A stretch of DNA of 64,000 bases from Prototheca cutis. Taxonomy: Eukaryota; Chlorophyta; Trebouxiophyceae; Chlorellales; Chlorellaceae. Below, in pieces: positions 47,275-58,026 of the stretch. The notes below the pieces were generated by a model, which searched no databases, was not told the origin of the DNA, and saw only the letters and a list, made by a program, of their open reading frames with translations. Both the position numbers and the translations under genes were made by a program. The stretch is taken from positions 827,442 through 891,441 of the forward strand of contig BCIH01000002.1 in assembly GCA_002897115.2 (NCBI GenBank). The letters are read 5' to 3'. Every line of letters starts with the position of its first letter. The first letter of the stretch is position 1.

Positions 47275-49832
47275 TCATGTCAAGGCCAGGAGTGCCTGCG
47301 TGGATGCCAAACCGGGCAGCTTCCTCATGAGTGCCTGCAGAATGAGCACTGCGGCCACGGCATCCGTCGCAGCATACCTGCACACAGTGGATGGATAATG
47401 GATGGTGGACGTGCTCTCATGTCCCGTAACCGTCACCATGGAGAGCCTGTCTGTCTTTTTGAGCTGGCATATTGGGAGGTGGGTCAGTATCCAGCAATTC
47501 TTGTCGTCACGCCCACAAGTAAACGATCTCCTTCCCAGCCCTCCCACCTGATCTGCATGGGAGTCAGGGGTCGCCTGGACCAATCCGAAATCCGCAGTGC
47601 CTTGTCCAAAGGCTTTCCCAGCAGTTCTGCCGTCAGTGCAGACAGGCCCACCGGCCCTCTCCGCCGAAGGCTCTTGGGCACTGTAGGCGATCGGGAGGGT
47701 GGCGATGGGTTACGGCATTTTGTTGAGAAGGGAAGGAGTGTATGCTTGGGGTCCCTGGGGTGCTAACTGTACATGCATGCAGGAGGGAGGGTGTCACTTT
47801 TCCGACAATGCTCATCAAAAACACGGATGCATGTCCGCCTTGTAGGGGAACCCTTGCAACGCCCAACCGAACACAAACAAACATATGCCCTCAACAACAG
47901 CACAGTCCTCCCCCTCCCCACCCCCAACCCCAGACTGACAGTGTGGCTTGAGACGTGTAAAGTCCAGGCACCCCGGCACCGCTCCCAGCCCCGGGCAGGC
48001 TTGAAGCAGCTTGGAGCGATCGGTGGCGATGCCACAGCCAACCTTGATCAGCCGGGGCTCTGCCAGGGGCTGTAACGCGTGCGTCAGCGCCGCGGTGTTC
48101 GAGCCCTGTATGAGTGTCTGCATGTCGACGATGCAGACCTGGTCGGCGGTGGCAAGCTGAAGCAGGCTCGCGGGTCCGCCCTCGTCGCCGCTGCCATTGG
48201 ATAGGGGTGAGTCGATGCCGGGCTGACTCGCATTCCGTGCATGCTGGCCTCGAGCAGCACCCCGCCCAGCATCATTCCCAGCTTTGCCAGGCGCCCACTC
48301 CATATCCAGACCCAGGGCTTCGGGCGCATCGCCCTGCGCTCTCTGTGCCGCGCTTTCCAGCCATGCTCGCAGGGCCGGCAGGGCAGAGGCGTCGTCCACT
48401 AGCTGCACGGCCTCTGGGCAAAGAGGCAGGTTGAAAAATGCCGAAGCTCGTGCCTCGCTGGCGGCCAGGGTCGCCGCGCTTTCTTCCAGCTCTAGGCCCA
48501 GTTCCTTTGCTTTTTTTCTCGCACGTTCCACTTCTCCCACTGCAATCATCCTCTCAAGGATCTCCCTCTGTTTGGGGGTGTGGGCCGGGCATGGATAGAT
48601 GGCAGCATTGAGCACATTCCGTTGTTGTTTTTTTCCCGAATCCGCATACAGTGTCTTATGTACCCCCCCCTCTTTCAGCTCCTTACTCCATCCCGAACAA
48701 TTACCAAAACAATGCTACTCCACGACAACAATACACCTGCAGGTCGACGTCCCCCCCGGCATGCAAGAATGCCGGGTCCCAGAGCCCCTTGGCCAGCAGC
48801 TTCCTGGCAACTGCCGCGTCCACGCGACGCTGGACCTCAGGCCCGAGCCCACAACGCTGCACCAGGGTCGCTGCCGGCTTGAGATGGCCGTCCAAGATGC
48901 AGAGGTCCACGACCTTTCGTAGTAGAGGGGAACCGATGGGAAGCTGTGATGCCCAGTCCACGACCAGCTGGATGCTGCCCCTCTGCACCAGGCGTGGCAG
49001 CCAGGTCTCTGGGGAACAGGTTTCCCACCGCTGCAGCTCGGGCCACTGCCGCAGCAGGTCCACTGCTGGGCCGGCCACGGTCCCGTTGGCCAGTGCAGCG
49101 GCCAGCAGCCCGACAAGCTCGTCCTCCTGCTTGTTGAGGAAACCATCACCAAGCTGGAGGCCAAACGCGCCGGCAATCTGTGGGTCTAAAGAAAAAGTAC
49201 TCTGTGGCCAGTGCAAGCAGTGTAGAAGATGGATGGAAGCAGGCGGTCGTGGTCGTTCAGAGTGGGGTGAGCTCGCCATGGCACGTTGGACATTGTCTTC
49301 CCTGTAGGTAGTCCGGCTAAATGTTCCCACCCGGGGTCTCGCCGTGCATGGATACAAGGAATGGCATGACCCTCTAACAAAGCACGGGAACAAACATCAT
49401 CCTCATTCCCTTCCAATGAGCTCCCCTTACCCTGGCTGCCAGCTTGATGTCACCCGAACGACAGGCACCCAGGCAGAGCTGCCAGGCTTCAGCTCGCTGC
49501 GTGTCAGACAGGGGCTTTGCACTGGTGTCTGCAAGCAGTTCCCCCGCATGTTGGAAGCTGTCCAGGAGCCAGCGGGTGTACAGGGGGACTGGGGAGGGAG
49601 CGTCTCCCTCTGCCAGCTCGCCTGCTTGGGCCGTCAATGCCAGCACAAACCCAGTCGCAGCATCCTGACCACCGGGGTCTTCGTGTGTCAGCATCCCCAG
49701 CAGGGCATCCTGTAGAGCGGCTTTGGCTGCAGCAGTTTGGCGTCTGTCACGCGTCAGAGCGTCCAGGCATGTGCAGAGGGCTGCGCAATCACCAGCCTGG
49801 ATGGCCGCCTGGAGTGCCGCAGCAGGAGCCAT
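47275..49832 (-). CDS. 3'-5' exonuclease, mut-7/EXD3-like (RNase D superfamily)
   Basis: Five exons, 49431..49832, 48737..49177, 47940..48567, 47548..47680 and 47275..47377, close in frame to 568 residues. The first 280 residues are helical repeats (MAPAAALQAAIQAGDCAALC...; LLRQWPELQRWETCSPETWL) as in mut-7-type proteins. The DEDDy exonuclease domain follows: ALGLDMEWAPG carries the first Asp and Glu, IKVGCGIATDRSKLLQ the third acid, and YAATDAVAAVLIL the final Tyr and Asp. Between them, GLSALTAELLGKPLDKALRI and DWSRRPLTPMQIR are typical of the RNase D fold. C. elegans MUT-7 acts in small-RNA silencing; the C-terminal Mut7-C RNase domain is absent here. Exact start of exon 3 is set by a CAG acceptor and frame only. 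Confidence 0.87.
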
Positions 49833-51492
49833 GTCTGGGCGTGCGCAGTGGAAGCCTCCCAATGAGACGGACAAGCGATTCGAATGTCCGATGGGATCTG
49901 ATGAGGTCGATCATGTCAACTCGAGGACATTACCGCTGATGGACGGCCATCTCCTCACAAGTTTACATGCGGTCCCTGCAGCCATGCGCGAGGTTGGAAC
50001 GAAACCTGACCGAGTCCTAAGGCCCTGTGCGTGAGGCATCACTGGTTTGGTTTAGACTGACGAGGTAAGAATTCCCATCTCGGAAGTGCCTTGAGCCGAT
50101 TCGTGAGTGGCTTGGGCCGCACATTTCGTGAACTTTGTCATTGCCATGTGCACAATATTTTTGCGGATCACTTTGATCGTCTGACGGCCACCGCCCTCAA
50201 TGGCCGGCAGCTCCAAAGGGCCGGCACACTGTCCCTGGCGTGCCAAGTACAGGACTGCATTGCCGACTGCTACCAGGCCGAAGACAACACGGATCTCGCG
50301 ATGGAAGCACTGACCACCAGCGTTGCGCTGGGCGAGGAGTGCCAGGAACCCTGCCACAGGTGTGGGCTGGCAGTGGGAATGCCCAGTGCGGGGCAGCTTC
50401 CGGACAGCTGAAAGGACAATGCTCTGTCACTCGCCCCTCAATCCCTACTCCTCTCACGTCTGCTCCCGGTGCCAGGGACGCTGCCTCTCGCTGAAACGCA
50501 TACTTTATTTTCAAGGACGCGTGCCGAGCAGTGCAGCTGGGGTTTCCGCCTGCCGGGCAGCTGCACACTCCAAGCTGGTCGGCCTGCGTTACCTCCTTGA
50601 CATTCTTGAAATTGGAGCAGCAGGCATCTGGGATCCCAAGCATGCCCTGCACCTTGCACATCTGCACCCCAGCCTCAGAGACCTTGCTGCTGGTTGCACT
50701 ACTCCAGCAGTCGCCCTGTTTCCACGAAACAGGGCTAAACAGGCGATGAGCGCGACGAGGAGGACCGTTTTCCGGGCAGGCATGCCGTGCAGTGTGTTGC
50801 ACTTGCGCAGGTGGGATCACAATGGAATTCTTGTTTTCGATTGATTGTTGAAATGGGTGCAGAGCCGCTGGTCTGCAGGGCTTTCGAAACGCGTGTGCCC
50901 ACCCGACTACCGGGGATGGGCGTTCTCAGCGAGGTCGTCGACGAGGGGGCTGAACAGAGTGAGGGCCTTCCGAGCCGAGGGCCTTCCGAGCTCAGCGCAT
51001 CATTTGTTTACTGAGCCCTAGTGGATAGGGGAGTCTGGCCGCGCATCATCAAGCGAGCTCCTCCGGCTGCTTGATTCCATATATTTTCTTCGAACAATGA
51101 AGTAGTGTAGTGCAGGAGTCGATGCAGTTCTCGAGTTGATCCGCAGTTGGTCCATGATCACGGCCAAAGCAGCCAGCCAAGGCAGAGAGTCGGAGCCGGT
51201 CTGGTCCAGGAATGAGCACATTCCATGCACCGCACACTACTCGCTCTGTGCATCTACCTACCACACGTCCGACACCAAACCGCTGTACGCTAGGCGGTGA
51301 TTTTGAACGTGAGCTAGGTCACGAAGTGACCCCAAGCAGTGCCAAAAGAGCACATCTTCCGGTTGGGCGTCGCGGCATCCGGGCACAGAAAAAACAGGCA
51401 GACAACACAAGCAGCAGCACACNTTTNGTTCGAACATTTGTGATTCGTAAATACGCCTCGGCCTGTCCAGGCCGNCTGGAATTCCTGTCGCG
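49833..51492. other. poorly resolved region with possible secreted-protein exons
   Basis: Between the exonuclease start and the secreted gene. Two coding-like fragments overlap on opposite strands: minus 50589..50783 (signal-peptide-like) and plus about 50160..50361 (Cys-rich, ending in a good donor CACAG|GTGTGG). The rest (49833-50150, 50850-51490) shows nothing I can support. Confidence 0.35.
50589..50783 (-). CDS. possible small secreted protein (signal peptide exon)
   Basis: A 64-residue frame begins MPARKTVLLVALIACLALFR, a textbook signal peptide with likely cleavage after ATA. It then becomes Cys/Arg-rich and stops. In a shifted frame the same strand continues with QGMLGIPDACCSNFKNVKE and QLGVCSCPAGGNPSC, reminiscent of small Cys-rich or lipid-transfer-like proteins. 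No splice pair joins the two frames cleanly, so it is either a broken gene, a mis-sequenced one or chance. Confidence 0.3.
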   Translation of the reverse strand: MPARKTVLLVALIACLALFRGNRATAGVVQPAARSLRLGCRCARCRACLGSQMPAAPISRMSRR

Positions 51493-52055
51493 ATGCGACA
51501 CCGCAAGGCAATCGTGCCGGTGCTGGCCTTCCTTGCCGTCTGCGGCGCCGCGGACCCGATGTCCTTCCTCTCAGCGCCGAATCGCTCGCCGTGGGTGCGC
51601 TTCGTCGAGAATGCATGCTATACATGAATGCAGCCAGAATCAAACTGCCTCGGCCGTGCGTCTGCGATTGACGGTGTCGCACAATGTGTGGCCCTTGGCA
51701 GCGCTCAAGGGCTTCACGGACGAGCTGCAGGCCGTCATGGCGAACGAGAAATGCAGGGTCGACACCTTTTGTCCTTTGGAAACGTACGAAGGACGCGGTG
51801 TGCTTGATCGATGAAGGCATGAGAAATGGCTGCGGCAATGACGGCGACTGAGCTGCTCCGCGCGTGCCGTGCGATCTGGATCTTTTGCAGGATCTGCACG
51901 GTTTCCTGGACGGGCGCTCCGGCAAGAGCTGGAAGGACTTTGTACCCAGTCGCTGGAAGGACGGCGGTGAGGGAATTCTGTTTGAATTTGGCTCTGTCAT
52001 TTGGTTCTGTGTATGCCAGTGCTCGAACACTTTCCGAGCATCAAGCACAAGATGG

Positions 52056-52123
<68 letters not shown>

Positions 52124-53276
52124 CTGCTGTGATCTCCCTACTGCTGCACAGACTTTGACTGGGACGAGCTCCTGCCTTTTGACCTGAAGCACAGCCTCGG
52201 TGACTTTCTGGACGCTGGCTTGGTCGGCCAACTCGAGTCTGCCCACAGCCTGTCTGAGCTGCACGACCTGTTCGAGTCGGCGATGTCAAACTTCTGCACA
52301 AACTGGACGTGAGTCTGTGGCGGGGATTGCTGTTTTGTGACAGAGAACTTGGAGTTTCCCGTTGTTCATGAGTCGTCACAATGAAATCTGTCCCGGGGAC
52401 CTTCACGATCGCGCCATCTGCCCGATGGTTCTGCAGGTTTGCTCCTCCCGCCAAGGCCGACCCCTACTGCCAGGGACCCCTGTCACGCTGGCCTACAACC
52501 CCAAGGTCTGCATTGTGGACGAGAGCCGCAAGCAGATCGTCTGCTCCCCCGCTTCTCTGACCGTCGAGAAGACACCCGGCGGCTGCGTGAAGAAGATGAT
52601 CGCGCCGGCCGTGTTTGTGGGCAAGGCCTGCGCCATCGTCAAGTCTGTTGGCACCGGTGAGTTGAGAGCGGGGGCCTGGGCAGGCGTGCGTGGGACTGGG
52701 TTGTGCAAAGAATTGTGTGCTGCCAGTCTTGACTGGAGCATTCGAACAGTCCTCCATCCATTGCCGCGCAGAGGTGGAGATCGACATCGGGAACAAGCCG
52801 TCTGTCGTCCCCCCCTGCATGGCCTGCTGCCCGACCAGCTGTCCTCCAAGGTGCCTCAGCTGCCGCTTCTCCGTGACCTCGAGGCAAAAAAGGCAAAGCA
52901 CGCTGGCCCACCACCCTCACCAGCTCCCACTCCCAGCCCAGCGCCGGCGCCCGCACCAGAACCCGCGGCGGCGCCCACCTTGTGCATCCAGTCGGCATGC
53001 TGCGAGGCTGTGGCAGCCGAAAGTTTTGTGCTGATGGTCCAGCCAGCTGGAACTGCATTTGTGAATGGGCAAGGAGGATTGATTGCTAGAGAAGGTGGCT
53101 ACCTCGCCATTAGTAATGCAGTCATCACACTGATTCACCCTCCAGTGGTCACGAGCGCGACTTTTTCCTGTGCCATAGCTCCCCCATTTGATCTGAGTAT
53201 TGTGCCTCACATTCCTGCATTGTCTCCTTTTGAGTACACTACGGAACCATATACAGGGGCTTGCGTTGGAGAGTAG
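51493..53276 (+). CDS. secreted Cys-rich protein with Pro-rich linker, copy A
   Basis: Family not recognised; layout (signal peptide, Cys-rich part, Pro-rich linker, C-terminal domain) resembles algal cell-wall glycoproteins such as pherophorins. Exon 1 (51493 to about 51582) encodes MRHRKAIVPVLAFLAVCGAA. Further exons: 51891..51966, 52152..52308 (DFDWDELLPFDLKHSLGDF...FCTNW), 52437..52656, 52772..52850 and 52937..53276. The last three join in one frame: PKVCIVDESRKQIVC, then KPSVVPPCMACCPTSCPP, then the linker PAPAPAPEPAAAP and a 95-residue C-terminal domain (IQSACCEAV...HIPALSPFEYTTEP). The join of 52308 to 52437 gives a plausible start (FAPPAKADPYCQ) but a different frame from PKVCIV, so this gene has either an unseen acceptor or a one-base shift. 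An inverted copy lies at 62776..64000. Confidence 0.6.
52059..52122. repeat. poly-C run of 64 bases in copy A intron
   Basis: Uninterrupted C on the coding strand, 29 bases before the acceptor of the exon at 52152. Confidence 0.95.
52123..52953 (+). repeat. left arm of inverted duplication
   Basis: Nearly identical to the reverse complement of 63144..63974, with only about three differences seen (for example SLTVEK/SLIVEK and DLEAKK/DLKAKK). The homopolymer next to it is also shared, so the duplication extends at least to the window edge on the other side. Similarity drops sharply after the start of the Pro-rich linker. Confidence 0.9.
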
Positions 53277-53902
53277 CGCAGCCGCGAGTGCCTGATCGTG
53301 CAGCTTCCTTTGTGCCTACCCTGAGGCGTGGGGTCCCCACATTACATTTCTCTTCCACCTCTGACCCATCGTGCCTTGCGCGTGATCGCACTCCTGATGT
53401 GTGAACACCACTCACTCCACATAGATGATCCGAGGGCTGTAACTGAATCCTGTGCTTTGAAGAGAGCGGGGCGCATGGTTCGCAGGTCATGCCGTTGCCA
53501 ACTGCGCAAGGATTTTCCAGTGAGTCATTAGAGCGACATGGCATACACACAACATGGACACTATGCGCTGTGATGTTGAACCACGGTGAGGGGCCGCATC
53601 GTCAAGGCTGGGAAGGAGGCTCAGCTGGTCTGTTGATTCAGGTTCCGCTCGCCTCCACTGGCGGCAGGCGGTCCAGTGCAATTTCAAGATTGCGCGCAGC
53701 ACACCCACCCGATCCAGGGGTGACGACGGAACCGCGCACGACAGGCAGGCATTTGTGTCCCTATAGATTTGCTTCGTACCGGCTGGGCTGGCCGATCGTG
53801 TTCCCAGGTGCCACATCGTACGCAGGACCCGGTCTCTCGCCTGTGGGGGCCGAGCGCTGTGGGCGGGGCCCCTTCCGACTTGATGAGGCCCATGGCCCAG
53901 GC
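53277..53902. other. intergenic between secreted gene A and gyrase A
   Basis: No exon supported; probable 3' UTR of the secreted gene and promoter of gyrase A. Confidence 0.4.
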
Positions 53903-56900
53903 ATGAACGCAACCGATATGAACGCGATGTCGAGTCGTAGCTTGAGGAGCTCGCTCCTCCTGGCGCGGCAGCCATGGCGGCACCTGGCTAGTGGCTGGCG
54001 ACGGCTGCCGTCCATCCTGCACATGCAGCAGGCACGAAAATGAGAGGGATTCTCGGGAACCGGGGGGTTGCGTGGGCCTGGGTAAATTGTCTTTGTGCCA
54101 CAATGCCCATGCATTGTTAGAAAAGGGTAACACGCCTGGCTACCGGACATTTTTTCAAGTGGTGGGTTGTAGGTGGGACCTGGGAGAGACCCTTTGCAGC
54201 ACACGGTTGATGATGATACGCCCGCGTTTTCTGGCTGGTACTGATGGTTATCTCATCATCCCGCACACATGCGCAGGCGGACGTGTCACCGCCACTCCGC
54301 GCTGCAGTCCACACGAGCGCAGCCCGCAGGGCGGCGGCCGGCGGTGCGGCGCCACCCATTCAGGACGAGTCTCGTGTGATTGACACCGAGCTCATCCAGG
54401 AAGCCGAAAAATCCTACCTCTCGGTGCGTGCGGTACTATGAATGGGTGTGGGACGGTGGTTTTCCTCATCATGTGTCTGTGTGGGTGTCTATGAGCCGCC
54501 TAACCGCACCCTCGCAATCACACACCACAATTCCACTCTCGCATACTCGTCGAATGAAATAATGAGTGTACGCAATACATAAGTAAACCAATAACAATCC
54601 CCCCCACAACCAATGCAGTATGCGATGTCGGTTATTGCGGGCCGTGCACTCCCCGACGCGCGGGATGGGCTCAAGCCCGTGCACCGGCGCATCTTGTTTG
54701 CGATGGACGAGTTGGGCATGGCCCACAGCCGCCCTTTTAGGAAGTGCGCCCGTGTGGTCGGCGAGGTGCTGGGCAAGCTGCACCCGCACGGCGACGCCGC
54801 GGTCTACGACGCACTGGTGCGCATGGCGCAACCATTTGCGATGCAGGCCCCGCTCGTCGACGGGCACGGCAATTTCGGAAGTCTGGATGCCGACCCTCCC
54901 GCGGCCATGCGCTACACCGAGTGCCGGCTGGCGGCCTACTCTGGCTCTGCTCTGTTGGCAGATTTGGCACCCGAAACCGTGGACTATACCCCCACATTCG
55001 ACGGCTCGGGCCGCGAACCCGAAGTCCTCCCGGCTGCGGTGCCCAATTTGCTGGTCAACGGCGCGGCGGGGATTGCCGTGGGCATCGCGACGCGCGTGCC
55101 GCCGCACAACCTGCGCGAGGTCGTGGCCGCCGCGGGGGCGCTGGCACGCGACCCCGGACTGCCCGACGCCGAGCTCCGCCGCCTGGTGCCCGCACCGGAT
55201 TTCCCGACCGGGGGTGAGGTGATTGTGTCGGATTCGCTGGATGGGGTTTACAGCAGCGGAAGAGGGACCTTTACCGTCCGTGCCTCGCTGCACATCGAGG
55301 ATCTTAATGCTGGTGGTGGGAGTGGGCGCCGCAACGGCTCTTCCACAACAACTTCCACGACACAGCAGCGCCAGTGCGTCGTGCTGACGGAGCTGCCATA
55401 CCAGACACCCAAGGCCCAGCTGGTGGAGCAGCTGGCGAAACTGGCAGACGCCGGCACGCTCAGCGGCGTGGCCGACGTTCGCGACGAGTCTGACCGTGCG
55501 GGGACACGTGTGGTGATCGAGCTGCGGCGGGGCGCCGATGCAGGATTGGCTATCAATCAGCTCTATGCACATTCAGGCGCGCGGGGCAGGTTTAGTGCCA
55601 ATATGGTGGCCCTGGTGGGTGCCGAGCCGCGGACGCTGGGTCTCCGCGAGGCGTTATCTACCTGGCTGGATTTCCGTGCGGATGTCATCGCGCGGCGTGG
55701 GGCCGCGGAACTGCATCGCATCCGCCAGCGCCTGCACCTGGTGGAGGGGTATCTGATCGCGCTGCATGCTGCAGATGCGGTGGTGGAGGCCATCCGCGCC
55801 GCGCCCGACGCCGGTGCAGCGGCTGCGGCGCTGTCGGCAGCGCACGGTCTCAGTCGCGAGCAGGCCGAGGGCGTCCTGGGGTTGACGTTGCGGCGCTTGA
55901 CTTCGTTGGAAGCTGGAAAATTGGAAACCGAAGCGGCAGAGCTGCGATCCCGAGGACAGTCACTTGAGACCATGCTGGCCAGCAAGCAGGCCATCCTGGA
56001 CATCGTTGTGCAAGAAGCCGAAGCCATCGCGAGAAAGTTCGGGACGCCGCGCCGCACCAAGCTCATCTTCGAAGGGGGCCATCTTGCTGCCGGCGGCGGT
56101 GCTGTTGCTGGAGATGGAGGAGTAGCGGGGTCATCTCACGGCAGTGGCGATGCAATCAACGGCCAAAACACTCCCTCAACAACGACCGCCCTGCAATCTG
56201 TTGCGTCGGAAAACCTCGGTCGGGAGGCCGTGACCCCCAATTCGCCGACGCTGGTGCTGCACAGCGCGCGGGGCTACCTCAAGCGCCTTTCCCCTGGGAG
56301 CTTTGCGGCGCAGGCTCTTCGCGGCCGCGGCAAGCGCGCTGCAGGCTTAGCTTCCGGCGATGTGCTCGCCGGGGTCACGCCCGCGCACGACCACGACACG
56401 CTGCTGTGCTTCACTCGGTTGGGTACTGCGCACGCGCTGCGGGCGTGGGACGTGCCCGAGTCCGGTCGTGCGGCCCGCGGCGCGGCGCTGCGCAGCCTGC
56501 TGCCACGTGCGCAGACGGGCGCCGGGGTGGCGGGCCTGCTGGCCCTGACCCCTGCCGATGCCAAGCTCCCACCGGGCGACGTGCTGCTGGCCACCGCACG
56601 GGGTTTGATCAAGCGCGTCCCCGGGGACAGATTTGCTCGGCTGACTCGCGCGGGGCAGGGCGTCATCAACCTCGGTGGCAGCAGTGACGACGACGATGAC
56701 AGCTGGGTGCCTGGTGGCGATAATAACAAAATCGCCGCCGACACACTGGCGTTCGTGGCGGCCGCTGAGCCCACCGACTCGGTCATCGTCGCCGCCAGCG
56801 ACGGCAACGTGCTGCACATCCGCGCCGATGCCCTGAGGCCCCTGGGCCGCCCCGCCGCGGGGAACAAGGTTGGTTGCTGATCGGCTGGTTGTCCGTTGGG

Positions 56901-57528
56901 CCTCACAGTGCTTCTATATGTACAGGTGTATAACAACCTCCCCACCCACCCCACCCCAAAAACCTTCATCCAGGCTATGAAGCTGCGTGAGGGGGCGCGC
57001 CTGGTGGGCATGGCGCCGTTGCCGGCAGGCGTGGCCGAGGCGGCTAGCAGCGACGAGGACGAGGAGGAGGCCCAGGCCAGCGGCGAGGAGGAAGAGGAGG
57101 AAGAAGAAACGGATTCTGATACCGCTGAGGAGGACAGCTCAGCCGAAGAATCTGGTGAAGGGGGGCCGGTGGTCACCGATGAGGACGACCCCAGCACCGG
57201 GGGGCGCCCGGGCCCCTGGCTGCTGCTGGTCACCGAGCAGGGCTGGGGCAAGCGTGTGCCGGCCTCCAAGTTCCCGATGCGTCCAAGGAGCCGCGTGGGC
57301 ACGAAGATGCTGCGTGCAAATGCCGGGCCGCTGGCCGCCATGGCCGTCGTGCCACAGGGCGAGGCCCCTCGCACGGACGTGCTCGTGTCCACGGCCCAAG
57401 GCATCACCATCCGATGCCCGGTGGCGGCCATCCGCGTGCCCAAGGGCAACACGGTCAGGGGCCAGAAGCTGTTGAAGCTGCAGGAGGGTGACAAGGTGGT
57501 CAGCGTCGCGCTGGTGCCCAGGGCATGA
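53903..57528 (+). CDS. GYRA: DNA gyrase subunit A, organellar
   Basis: Cleavage-rejoining subunit of the bacterial-type gyrase that supercoils plastid and mitochondrial DNA. Exons 53903..54031, 54277..54423, 54619..56868 and 56974..57528 join in phase 0 to 1026 residues. Exon 1 ([20 protein letters not shown]) is a presequence; its donor would be GC (CAG|GCACGA), so that exon is less certain, and an ATG at 54244 is the alternative start. The enzyme runs from [20 protein letters not shown] through the catalytic Tyr in AMRYTECRL, then FPTGGEVI, to a C-terminal beta-pinwheel. The GyrA-box position reads [13 protein letters not shown], not QRRGGKG. Two inserts are unusual: a Gly/Ser/Thr-rich one at about 342-366 and an acidic one of about 60 residues ([19 protein letters not shown]) in the pinwheel. 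Subunit B is not in the window. Confidence 0.93.
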
Positions 57529-58026
57529 CCGGTGTCACCCGCCAGGAAACAACGGGAATGTGGGCTTGCCAGGCTCCTGAGGGTGCCCGCTGCATCCTTT
57601 TCAATGAGAACTGCGCGTTTTTTGGCAGTATAAATTGTGATGTGGCGAGACGTAACAATACTGTGAGGGATAGTGCTAGAAGGCTGGCAGAGGGTTCGGT
57701 CGGATGGGTCAGCGCGATGGGAGATCCCATCCATGACAGGCTCTGGTTGCCGGTTGCTGGCATGACGCACGGCTCCCCGATGAGCCACATGCGCCACCCC
57801 GGGGGAACGGCTTCATCGACATAACCCACGGGCATTGCCGCCCTGCGCCGTCTCTTACACATTGTGAAAACCTTCATCGCAGTTGGACGAGTACTTGGCC
57901 GCAATGCAGGTAGGGATGAGGCCCTGGGGGGGGTTGATCGGGAATGCAGGCGCCTCCTTCTGGAAGCAGCGCAGGCCAACTCACAGCTTGGTGCCCGCAC
58001 TCGCTCTGTTGCAGGCCTCGTGCGCC
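57529..58026. other. intergenic between gyrase A and Cpn60
   Basis: Short minus-strand fragments with plausible composition (around 57862-58075) are seen but do not form a gene I can support. Confidence 0.35.

Noticed and set aside
52362..53276. Unspliced 304-residue frame for secreted copy A
   Set aside because: It reads through two stretches with good splice sites (52657-52771, 52851-52936); removing them leaves a consistent Cys-rich frame joined to the Pro linker, so a spliced model is preferred.
17286..57528. A DNA repair/topology gene cluster (REX1, TOP6B, RNASEH2A, mut-7, GYRA)
   Set aside because: The genes are scattered on both strands among unrelated genes; apart from REX1-S/REX1-B nothing suggests coordinated function.
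56274..57797. 507-residue open frame on the minus strand
   Set aside because: Antisense of the gyrase A C-terminal part; Ser/Pro/Ala-rich mirror of Glu/Arg/Ala codons.
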